Shown: positions 1 to 9,298 of the stretch, one piece after another | Layout of the letters: each line of letters starts with the position of its first letter | Numbering within the stretch: the first letter of the stretch is position 1 | Assembly (NCBI GenBank): GCA_949128115.1 | Contig: OX421968.1 | Location: 248,001 to 312,000 of the forward strand | Direction of reading: 5' to 3' | Source: Anaspis maculata | Taxonomy: Eukaryota > Arthropoda > Insecta > Coleoptera > Scraptiidae | Length of the DNA: 64,000 nt | Position numbers and translations under genes: made by a program | The notes under the pieces: model-generated | What the model was told of the DNA's origin: nothing | Database searches by the model: none | Seen by the model: only the letters and a program-made list of their open reading frames with translations

Positions 1-1228
1 TACCGATCGTTTTCAAAGTCACGTGGGTTGGAGCCTGAAGTCACGTGGGTTGGAGCCTGAGGTCACGTGGGTTGAAGCCAAAAGTCACGTGGGTTAAAAC
101 CTGAACTTTTTGGATGCCAATTGTGTCTTTTCTTCTATATTTGTGTTCGTTCGTCAGATGTTGCGTTTGGAAAAAGTAGCTGCCAACTTTAAAAGTGGTT
201 ACCGATCGTTTTCAAAGTCACGTGGGTGGACGCCTGAAGTCACGTGGGTTGAAGCCTGAAGTCACGTGGGTTGAAGCCAAAAGTCACGTGGGTTGGAACC
301 TGAACTTTTTGGATAACAATTGGTCTTTTCTTCTATATTTGTGTTCGTTCGTCAGATGTTGCGTTTGGAAAGAGTAGCTGCCAACTTCAAAAGTGGTGAC
401 CGATCGTTTTCAAAGTCACGTGGGTGAAAGCCTGAAGTCACGTGGGTTGGAGCCTGGAGTCACGTGGGTTGGAACGTGAACTTTTTGGATAACAATTGTG
501 TCTTTTCTTCTATTTTTGTGTTCGTTCGTCAGATGTTGCGTTTGGAACAAGTAGCTGCCAACTCCAAAAGTGGTGAACAAACGTTTTAAGTCACGTGGGT
601 TGAAGCCTGAGGTCACGTGGATTGAAGCCTGAAGTCACGTGGGTTGAAGCCAAAAGTCACGTGGGTTGAAACCTGAACTTTTTGGATAACAATTGAGTCT
701 TTTCTTCTATATGTGTGTTCGTTCGTCAGATGTTGCGTTTGGGACAAGTAGCTGCCAACATCAAAAGTGGTGACCGATCGTTTTGAAAGTCACGTGGGTG
801 AAAGCCTGAGAACACGTGGGTTGGAGCCTGGAGTCACGTGGGTTGGAACGTGAACTTTTTGGATAACAATTGTGTCTTTTCTTCTATTTTTGTGTTCGTT
901 CGTCAGATGTTGCGTTTGGAACAAGTAGCTGCCAACTCCAAAAGTGGTGAACGAACGTTTTAAGTCACGTGGGTTGAAGCCTGAAGTCACGTGGGTTGAA
1001 GCCAAAAGTCACGTGGGTTGAAGCCAAAAGTCACGTGGGTTGAAACCTGAACTTTTTGGATAACAATTGTGTCTTTTCTTCTATATTCGTGTTCGTTCGA
1101 CAGATGTTGCGTTTGGAAAGAGTAGCTGCCAACTTCAAAAGTGGTTACCGATCGTTTTCAAAGTCACGTGGGTTGAAGCCTGAAGTCACGTGGGTTAAAG
1201 CCAAAAGTCACGTGGGTTGAAACCTGAA

Positions 1229-1405
1229 CTTTTTGGATAACAATTGTGTCTTTTCTTCTATATTTGTGTTCGTTCGACAGATGTTGCGTTTGGAAAGAGT
1301 AGCTGCCAACTTCAAAAGTGGTGACCGATCGTTTCCAAAGTCACGTGGGTTGAAGCCTGAAGTCACGTGGGTTGAAGCCTGGAGTTACGTGGGTTCTAAC
1401 CTAAA
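1229..1405 (+). repeat. Representative 177-bp monomer (n = 3)
   Basis: A typical monomer: core 1,229-1,339 and three 22-bp subrepeats 1,340-1,405. The core runs CTTTTTGGATAACAATTG, a pyrimidine-rich stretch with TTCTATATTTGTG, then GTTCGTTCG, a GATGTTGCGTTTGGAA box, AGTAGCTGCCAAC, and ends in an ACCGATCG palindrome and a T-rich tail. Cores vary at fixed diagnostic places: GGATAAC or GGATACC; CGTCAGATG, CGTCTGATG or CGACAGATG; GGAAAGAG or GGAACAAG; AACTTC, AACATC or AACTCC; GGTTACCGATCG, GGTGACCGATCG or GGTGAACGAACG. Confidence 0.95.
1340..1405 (+). repeat. 22-bp subrepeat tract, n = 3
   Basis: Three copies of the 22-bp subrepeat. Each starts GTCACGTGGG and contains the 6-bp palindrome CACGTG. 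The copies are not interchangeable: the last before a core carries a specialised end (here TTCTAACCTAAA; elsewhere GAAACCTGAA, AAAACCTGAA, CAAACCTAAA or GAACGTGAA), and the one before it often reads GAAGCCAAAA. CACGTG is the G-box/E-box core bound by bHLH and some bZIP factors in eukaryotes; any binding here is inference. Confidence 0.93.
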
Positions 1406-2715
1406 CTTTTTGGGAAACAATTGTGTCTTTTTTTCTATATTTGTGTTCGTTTGTCAGATGTTGCGTTTGGAAAGAGTAGCTGCCAACTTCAAAAGTGGTT
1501 ACCGATCGTTTTCAATGTCACGTGGGTTGAAGCCTGAAGTCACGTGGGTTGAAGCCTGAGGTCACGTGGGTTGAAGCCAAAAGTCACGTGGGTAAAAACC
1601 TGATCTTTTTGGATACCAATTGTGTTTTTTCTTCTATATTTGTGTTCGTTCGTCTGATGTTGCGTTTGGAACATGTAGCTGCCAACATCAAAAGTGGTGA
1701 CCGATCGTTTTCAAAGTCACGTGGGTTGAAGCCTGAAGTCACGTGAGTTGAAGCCTGAAGTCACGTGGGTTGAAGCCTGAAGTCACGTGGGATGAAGCCT
1801 AAAGTCACGTGGGTTCAAACCTAAACTTTTTGGATAACAATTGTGTCTTTTTTTCTATATTTGTGTTCGTTTGTCAGATGTTGCGTTTGGAAAGAGTAGC
1901 TGCCAACTTCAAAAGTGGTTACCGATCGTTTCCAAAGTCACGTGGGTTGAAGCCTGAAGTTACGTGGGTTGGAGCCTGAGGTCACGTGGGTTGAAGCCAA
2001 AAGTCACGTGGGTTAAAACCTGAACTTTTTGGATACCAATTGTGTCTTTTCTTCTATATTTGTGTTCGTTCGTCAGATGTTGCGTTTGGAAAGAGTAGCT
2101 GCCAACTTCAAAAGTGGTTACCGATCGTTTTCAAAGTCACGTGGGTTGAAGCCTGAAGTCACGTGGGTTGAAGCCTGGAGTTACGTGGGTTCTAACCTAA
2201 TTTTTTTGGGAAACAATTGTGTCTTTTTTTCTATATTTGTGTTCGTTTGTCAGATGTTGCGTTTGGAAAGAGTAGCTGCCAACTTCAAAAGTGGTTACCG
2301 ATCGTTTTCAATGTCACGTGGGTTGAAGCCTGAAGTCACGTGGGTTGAAGCCTGAGGTAACGTGGGTTGAAGCCAAAAGTCACGTGGGTAAAAACCTGAT
2401 CTTTTTGGATACCAATTGTGTTTTTTCTTCTATATTTGTGTTCGTTCGTCAGATGTTGCGTTTGGAAAGAGTAGCTGCCAACTTCAAAAGTGGTTACCGA
2501 TCGTTTTCAAAGTCACGTGGGTTGAAGCCTGAAGTTACGTGGGTTGGAGCCTGAGGTCACGTGGGTTGAAGCCAGAAGTCACGTGGGTTAAAACCTGAAC
2601 TTTTTGGATACCAATTGTGTCTTTTCTTCTATATTTGTGTTCGTTCGTCAGATGTTGCGTTTGGAAAGAGTAGCTGCCAACTTCAAAAGTGGTTACCGAT
2701 CGTTTTCAAAGTCAC

Positions 2716-2989
2716 GTGAGTTGAAGCCTGAAGTCACGTGGGTTGAAGCCAAAAGTCACGTGGGTTAAAACCTGAACTTTTTGGATACCAATTGTGTTTT
2801 TTTTTCTATATTTGTGTTCGTTCGTCTGATGTTGCGTTTGGAACAAGTAGCTGCCAACATCAAAAGTGGTGACCGATCGTTTTCAAAGTCACGTGGGTTG
2901 AAGCCTGAAGTCACGTGGGTTGAAGCCTGATGTCACGTGGGTTGAAGCCTGAAGTCACGTGGGTTGAAGCCAAAAGTCACGTGGGTTGA
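2716..2989 (+). repeat. Fragment of block D
   Basis: One and a half monomers that match block D at offset 3,072 (about 5,788-6,060). They share CACGTGAGTTGAAGCC, the long T-run core GTGTTTTTTTTTCT and the CGTCTGATG / GGAACAAG / AACATC core type. This looks like a small piece of D left between blocks A and E after an exchange. Confidence 0.8.
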
Positions 2990-4500
2990 AACCTGAACTT
3001 TTTGGATAACAATTGTGTCTTTTTTTCTATATTTGTGTTCGTTCGTCAGATGTTGCGTTTGGAAAGAGTAGCTGTCATTTTCAAAAGTGGTTACCGATCG
3101 TTTTCAAAGTCACGTGGGTTGAAGCCTGAAGTCACGTGGGTTAAAGCCAAAAGTCACGTGGGTTGAAACCTGATTTTTTCGGATAACAATTGTGTCTTTT
3201 CTTCTATATTTGTGTTCGTTCGACAGATGTTGCGTTTGGAAAGAGTAGCTGCCAACTTCAAAAGTGGTGACCGATCGTTTCCAAAGTCACGTGGGTTGAA
3301 GCCTGAAGTCACGTGGGTTGAAGCCTGGAGTCACGTGGGTTCAAACCTAAACTTTTTGGATAACAATTGTGTTTATTTTTCTATATTTGTGTTCGTTTGT
3401 CAGATGTTGCGTTTGGAAAGAGTAGCTGCCATTTTCAAAAGTGGTTACCGATCGTTTTCAAAGTCACGTGGGTTGAAGCCTGAAGTCACGTGGGTTAAAG
3501 CCAGAAGTCACGTGGGTTGAAACCTGAACTTTTTGGATAACAATTGTGTCTTTTCTTCTATATTTGTGTTCGTTCGACAGATGTTGCGTTTGGAAAAAGT
3601 AGCTGCCAACTTCAAAAGTGGTTACCGATCGTTTTCAAATTCACGTGGGTTGAAGCCTGAAGTCACGTGGGTTGAAGCCAAAAGTCACGTGGGTTAAAAC
3701 CTGAACTTTTTGGATATCAATTGTGTTTTTTCTTCTATATTTGTGTTCGTTCGTCTGATGTTGCGTTTGGAACAAGTAGCTGCCAACATCAAAAGTGGTG
3801 ACCGATCGTTTTCAAAGTCACGTGGGTTGAAGCCTGAAGTCACGTGGGTTGAAGCCTGATGTCACGTGGGTTGAAGCCTGAAGTCACGTGGGTTGAAGCC
3901 TGAAGTCACGTGGGTCGAAGCCTGAAGTCACGTGGGTTGAAGTTTAAAGTCACGTGGGTTGAAACCTGAACTTTTTGGATAACAATTGTGTTTTTTCTTC
4001 TATATTTGTGTTCGTTCGTCAGATGTTGCGTTTGGAACAAGTAGCTGCCAACATCAAAAGTGGTGACCGATCGTTTCCAAAGTCACGTGGGTTGAAGCCT
4101 GAAGTCACGTGGGTTGAAGCCTGGAGTCACGTGGGTTCAAACCTAAACTTTTTGGATAACAATTGTGTCTTTTTTCCTATATTTGTGTTTGTTCGTCAGA
4201 TGTTGCGTTTGGAAAGAGTAGCTGCCAACTTCAAAAGTGGTTACCGATCGTTTTCAAAGTCACGTGGGTTGAAGCCTGAAGTCACGTGGGTTGGAGCCTG
4301 AGGTCACGTGGGTTGAAGCCAAAAGTCACGTGGGTTAAAACCTGAACTTTTTGGATACCAATTGTGTCTTTTCTTCTATATTTGTGTTCGTTCGTCAGAT
4401 GTTGCGTTTGGAAAGAGTAGCTGCCAACTTCAAAAGTGGTTACCGATCGTTTTCAAAGTCACGTGGGTTGAAGCCTGAAGTCACGTGGGTTGAAGCCTGA
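2990..4500 (+). repeat. HOR block E, copy 1
   Basis: This block aligns with 40,562-42,072 and 56,022-57,532 at offsets 37,572 and 53,032 without net indel, and diverges at about 4,501. Markers are AGCTGTCATTTTC (about 3,070), CGACAGATG cores, AAATTCACG (about 3,637), the n = 7 tract at 3,817-3,970 and CTTTTTTCCTATATTTG (about 4,169). Differences from the distant copies include GTTTATTTTTCT near 3,372. It is the clearest link between the two halves of the window. Confidence 0.87.
3817..3970 (+). repeat. 22-bp subrepeat tract, n = 7 (longest class)
   Basis: Seven consecutive 22-bp subrepeats, 154 bp, giving a 265-bp monomer. CACGTG recurs at exact 22-bp steps (for example 3,841, 3,863, 3,885). 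The preceding core is the CGTCTGATG / GGAACAAG / AACATC type, the usual neighbour of long tracts in this array. The sixth copy has an odd GAAGTTTAAA end. The same tract recurs at 41,389-41,542 and 56,849-57,002 with GAAGCCTAAA instead. Confidence 0.93.
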
Positions 4501-6580
4501 AGTCACGTGGGTTGAAGCCTGAAGTCACGTGGGTTGAAGCCAAAAGTCACGTGGGTTGAAACCTGAACTTTTTGGATAACAATTGAGTCCTTTCTTCTAG
4601 ATTTGTGTTCGTTCGTCAGATGTTGCGTTTGGAACAAGTAGCTGCCAACATCAAAAGTGGTGACCGATCGTTTTGAAAGTCACGTAGGTGAAAGCCTGAA
4701 GTCACGTGGGTTGGAGCCTGGAGTCACGTGGGTTCAAACCTGAACTTTTTGGATAACAATTGTGTCTTTTCTTCTATATTTGTGTTCGTTCGACAGATGT
4801 TGCGTTTGGAAAGAGTAGCTGCCAACTTCAAAAGTGGTGACCGATCGTTTCCAAAGTCACGTGGGTTGAAGCCTGAAGTCACGTGGGTTGAAGCCAGAAG
4901 TCACGTGGGTTAAAACCTGAACTTTTTGGATACCAATTGTGTCTTTTCTTCTATATTTGTGTTCGTTCGTCAGATGTTGCGTTTGGAAAGAGTAGCTGCC
5001 AACTTCAAAAGTGGTTACCGATCGTTTTCAAAGTCACGTGAGTTGGAGTCTGAAGTCACGTGGGTTGAAGCCAAGAGTCACGTGGGTTAAAACCTGAACT
5101 TTTTGGATACCAATTGTGTTTTTTCTTCTATATTTGTGTTCGTTCGTCTGATGTTGCGTTTGGAACAAGTAGCTGCCAACATCAAAAGTGGTGACCGATC
5201 GTTTTCAAAGTCACGTGGGTTGAAGCCTGAAGTCACGTGGGTTGAAGCCTGATGTCACGTGGGTTGAAGCCTGAAGTCACGTGGGTTGAAGCCAAAAGTC
5301 ACGTGAGTTGGAACCTGAACTTTTTGGATAACAATTGTGTCTTTTCTTCTATATTTGTGTTCGTTCGTCAGATGTTGCGTTTGGAAAGAGTAGCTGCCAA
5401 CTTCAAAAGTGGTGACCGATCGTTTTCAAAGTCACGTGGGTGAAAGCTTGAAGTCACGTGGGTTGGAGCGTGAACTTTTTGGATAACAATTGTGTCTTTT
5501 CTTCTATTTTTGTGTTCGTTCGTCAGATGTTGCGTTTGGAACAAGTAGCTGCCAACTCCAAAAGTGGTGAACGAACGTTTTAAGTCACGTGGGTTGAAGC
5601 CTGAGGTCACGTGGATCGAAGCCTGAAGTCACGTGGGTTGAAGCCAAAAGTCACGTGGGTTGAAACCTGAACTTTTTGGATAACAATTGAGTCCTTTCTT
5701 CTATATTTGTGTTCGTTCGTCAGATGTTGCGTTTGGAAAGAGTAGCTGCCAACTTCAAAAGTGGTTACCGATCGTTTTCAAAGTCACGTGAGTTGAAGCC
5801 TGAAGTCACGTGGGTTGAAGCCAAAAGTCACGTGGGTTAAAACCTGAACTTTTTGGATACCAATTGTGTTTTTTTTTCTATATTTGTGTTCGTTCGTCTG
5901 ATGTTGCGTTTGGAACAAGTAGCTGCCAACATCAAAAGTGGTGACCGATCGTTTTCAAAGTCACGTGGGTTGAAGCCTGAAGTCACGTGGGTTGAAGCCT
6001 GATGTCACGTGGGTTGAAGCCTGAAGTCACGTGGGTTGAAGCCAAAAGTCACGTGGGTTGGAACCTGAACTTTTTGGATAACAATTGTGTCTTTTCTTCT
6101 ATATTTGTGTTCGTTCGTCAGATGTTGCGTTTGGAAAGAGTAGCTGCCAACTTCAAAAGTGGTGACCGATCGTTTTCAAAGTCACGTGGGAGAAAGCCTG
6201 AAGTCACTTGGGTTGGAGCGTGAACTTTTTGGATAACAATTGTGTCTTTTCTTCTATTTTTGTGTTCGTTCGTCAGATGTTGCGTTTGGAACAAGTAGCT
6301 GCCAACTCCAAAAGTGGTGAACGAACGTTTTAAGTCACGTGGGTTGAAGCCTGAGGTCACGTGGATCGAAGCCTGAAGTCACGTGAGTTGAAGCCAAAAG
6401 TCACGTGGGTTGAAACCTGAACTTTTTGGATAACAATTGAGTCCTTTCTTCTAGATTTGTGTTCGTTCGTCAGATGTTGCGTTTGGAAAGAGTAGCTGCC
6501 AACTTCAAAAGTGGTTACCGATCGTTTTCAAAGTCACGTGAGTTGAAGCCTGAAGTCACGTGGGTTGAAGCCAAAAGTCC
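4501..6580 (+). repeat. HOR block D, copy 1 (2,252-bp tandem duplication, unit 1)
   Basis: First unit of a 2,252-bp tandem duplication; homology begins at about 4,329, inside block E. Markers are AATTGAGTCC with TTCTAGATTTG, GAGTTGGAGTCTGAAG (5,041), two n = 2 tracts (5,431 and 6,181), GGTGAACGAACG cores that end TTTTAAGTC, and CAAAAGTCCCGTGGG at about 6,580. Spot comparison with the second unit showed no differences. Confidence 0.9.
5431..5474 (+). repeat. 22-bp subrepeat tract, n = 2 (shortest class)
   Basis: Only two 22-bp subrepeats separate two cores, giving a 155-bp spacing. The first has the GGGTGAAAGC variant and the second ends GGAGCGTGAA. The same short class is repeated in the D blocks near 6,181, 7,683, 8,433, 13,578, 14,328, 16,007, 16,757 and 17,507, in some copies with GGGAGAAAGC and a CACTTG box. 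Confidence 0.9.
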
Positions 6581-8970
6581 CGTGGGTTAAAACCTGAACT
6601 TTTTGGATACCAATTGTGTCTTTTCTTCTATATTTGTGTTCGTTCGTCAGATGTTGCGTTTGGAAAGAGTAGCTGCCAACTTCAAAAGTGGTTACCGATC
6701 GTTTTCAAAGTCACGTGGGTTGAAGCCTGAAGTCACGTGGGTTGAAGCCTGAAGTCACGTGGGTTGAAGCCTGAAGTCACGTGGGTTGAAGCCAAAAGTC
6801 ACGTGGGTTGAAACCTGAACTTTTTGGATAACAATTGAGTCCTTTCTTCTAGATTTGTGTTCGTTCGTCAGATGTTGCGTTTGGAACAAGTAGCTGCCAA
6901 CATCAAAAGTGGTGACCGATCGTTTTGAAAGTCACGTAGGTGAAAGCCTGAAGTCACGTGGGTTGGAGCCTGGAGTCACGTGGGTTCAAACCTGAACTTT
7001 TTGGATAACAATTGTGTCTTTTCTTCTATATTTGTGTTCGTTCGACAGATGTTGCGTTTGGAAAGAGTAGCTGCCAACTTCAAAAGTGGTGACCGATCGT
7101 TTCCAAAGTCACGTGGGTTGAAGCCTGAAGTCACGTGGGTTGAAGCCAGAAGTCACGTGGGTTAAAACCTGAACTTTTTGGATACCAATTGTGTCTTTTC
7201 TTCTATATTTGTGTTCGTTCGTCAGATGTTGCGTTTGGAAAGAGTAGCTGCCAACTTCAAAAGTGGTTACCGATCGTTTTCAAAGTCACGTGAGTTGGAG
7301 TCTGAAGTCACGTGGGTTGAAGCCAAGAGTCACGTGGGTTAAAACCTGAACTTTTTGGATACCAATTGTGTTTTTTCTTCTATATTTGTGTTCGTTCGTC
7401 TGATGTTGCGTTTGGAACAAGTAGCTGCCAACATCAAAAGTGGTGACCGATCGTTTTCAAAGTCACGTGGGTTGAAGCCTGAAGTCACGTGGGTTGAAGC
7501 CTGATGTCACGTGGGTTGAAGCCTGAAGTCACGTGGGTTGAAGCCAAAAGTCACGTGAGTTGGAACCTGAACTTTTTGGATAACAATTGTGTCTTTTCTT
7601 CTATATTTGTGTTCGTTCGTCAGATGTTGCGTTTGGAAAGAGTAGCTGCCAACTTCAAAAGTGGTGACCGATCGTTTTCAAAGTCACGTGGGTGAAAGCT
7701 TGAAGTCACGTGGGTTGGAGCGTGAACTTTTTGGATAACAATTGTGTCTTTTCTTCTATTTTTGTGTTCGTTCGTCAGATGTTGCGTTTGGAACAAGTAG
7801 CTGCCAACTCCAAAAGTGGTGAACGAACGTTTTAAGTCACGTGGGTTGAAGCCTGAGGTCACGTGGATCGAAGCCTGAAGTCACGTGGGTTGAAGCCAAA
7901 AGTCACGTGGGTTGAAACCTGAACTTTTTGGATAACAATTGAGTCCTTTCTTCTATATTTGTGTTCGTTCGTCAGATGTTGCGTTTGGAAAGAGTAGCTG
8001 CCAACTTCAAAAGTGGTTACCGATCGTTTTCAAAGTCACGTGAGTTGAAGCCTGAAGTCACGTGGGTTGAAGCCAAAAGTCACGTGGGTTAAAACCTGAA
8101 CTTTTTGGATACCAATTGTGTTTTTTTTTCTATATTTGTGTTCGTTCGTCTGATGTTGCGTTTGGAACAAGTAGCTGCCAACATCAAAAGTGGTGACCGA
8201 TCGTTTTCAAAGTCACGTGGGTTGAAGCCTGAAGTCACGTGGGTTGAAGCCTGATGTCACGTGGGTTGAAGCCTGAAGTCACGTGGGTTGAAGCCAAAAG
8301 TCACGTGGGTTGGAACCTGAACTTTTTGGATAACAATTGTGTCTTTTCTTCTATATTTGTGTTCGTTCGTCAGATGTTGCGTTTGGAAAGAGTAGCTGCC
8401 AACTTCAAAAGTGGTGACCGATCGTTTTCAAAGTCACGTGGGAGAAAGCCTGAAGTCACTTGGGTTGGAGCGTGAACTTTTTGGATAACAATTGTGTCTT
8501 TTCTTCTATTTTTGTGTTCGTTCGTCAGATGTTGCGTTTGGAACAAGTAGCTGCCAACTCCAAAAGTGGTGAACGAACGTTTTAAGTCACGTGGGTTGAA
8601 GCCTGAGGTCACGTGGATCGAAGCCTGAAGTCACGTGAGTTGAAGCCAAAAGTCACGTGGGTTGAAACCTGAACTTTTTGGATAACAATTGAGTCCTTTC
8701 TTCTAGATTTGTGTTCGTTCGTCAGATGTTGCGTTTGGAAAGAGTAGCTGCCAACTTCAAAAGTGGTTACCGATCGTTTTCAAAGTCACGTGAGTTGAAG
8801 CCTGAAGTCACGTGGGTTGAAGCCAAAAGTCCCGTGGGTTAAAACCTGAACTTTTTGGATACCAATTGTGTCTTTTCTTCTATATTTGTGTTCGTTCGTC
8901 AGATGTTGCGTTTGGAAAGAGTAGCTGCCAACTTCAAAAGTGGTTACCGATCGTTTTCAAAGTCACGTGA
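6581..8970 (+). repeat. HOR block D, copy 2 (2,252-bp tandem duplication, unit 2)
   Basis: Second unit of the 2,252-bp duplication: 4,329-6,718 aligns with 6,581-8,970. The alignment breaks at 6,719/8,971, where GTGGGTTGAAG in unit 1 faces GTGAGTTGGAG in unit 2. The right part also matches 14,149 onward at offset 5,895. Confidence 0.9.
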
Positions 8971-9298
8971 GTTGGAGCCTGAAGTCACGTGGGTTGAAGC
9001 CAAAAGTCACGTGGGTTAAAACCTGAACTTTTTGGATACCAATTGTGTTTTTTCTTCTATATTTGTGTTCGTTCGTCTGATGTTGCGTTTGGAACAAGTA
9101 GCTGCCAACTTCAAAAGTGGTGACCGATCGTTTCCAAAGTCACGTGGGTTGAAGCCTAAAGTCACGTGGGTTGAAGCCAGAAGTCACGTGGGTTCAAACC
9201 TAAACTTTTTGGACAACAATTGTGTCTTTATTTCTATATTTGTGTTCGTTCGTCAGATGTTGCGTTTGGAAAGAGTAGCTGCCAACTTCAAAAGTGGT
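8971..9298 (+). repeat. HOR block F, copy 1
   Basis: A two-monomer block with core GGAACAAG / AACTTC / GGTGACCGATCGTTTCC, then a core with the unusual GGACAACAATTG and CTTTATTTCTATATTTG variants. Copies are at about 14,866-15,308 (offset 5,895) and 17,848-18,290 (offset 8,877). Those two copies read TTTTTTCTCCTATATT where this one has TTTTTTCTTCTATATT, so they are closer to each other. Confidence 0.87.

Larger units (their letters stand above)
1..2715 (+). repeat. HOR block A, copy 1
   Basis: About 14 monomers cut by the left window edge. The block matches 18,176 onward at offset 18,175 up to about position 1,000, then at 18,153, because this copy has one extra 22-bp subrepeat near 1,000-1,045 (GAAGCCAAAA twice in a row). 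It also matches 9,299 onward at offset 9,298 as far as 652. Diagnostic variants are GGATGCC (about 113), AATTGGTC (about 318), TTTGGGACAAG (about 738) and GTTCTAACCTAAA (about 1,393). Homology to copies 2 and 3 fades at about 2,660-2,715. Confidence 0.88.

Noticed and set aside
1233..1250. GGATAACAATTGTG resembles part of the lac operator
   Set aside because: Eleven bases (GGATAACAATT) match one side of lacO1, but the operator's other half-site is not in the right order, the motif repeats in hundreds of cores, and many cores read GGATACC. Chance similarity.
1269..1290. Possible CENP-B box in TTCGTTCGTCAGATGTTGCG
   Set aside because: TTCG followed by A at the right spacing occurs in the CGTCAGATG cores (TTCGTCAGATG), but the essential CGGG part is TTGC. 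Only half the required positions fit, so I do not call a CENP-B box.
1340..1405. Point-centromere CDEI element of budding yeasts (GTCACGTG)
   Set aside because: The 8-bp match is exact but occurs in nearly every 22-mer, no CDEII or CDEIII is seen, and point centromeres do not sit in long satellite arrays. Kept only as a transcription-factor motif comparison.
3817..4085. CRISPR-like look: short 22-bp repeats separated by longer units
   Set aside because: The 22-mers are directly adjacent within tracts, the roughly 111-bp segments between tracts are themselves near-identical repeats, and no cas genes are present. A CRISPR array needs unique spacers.
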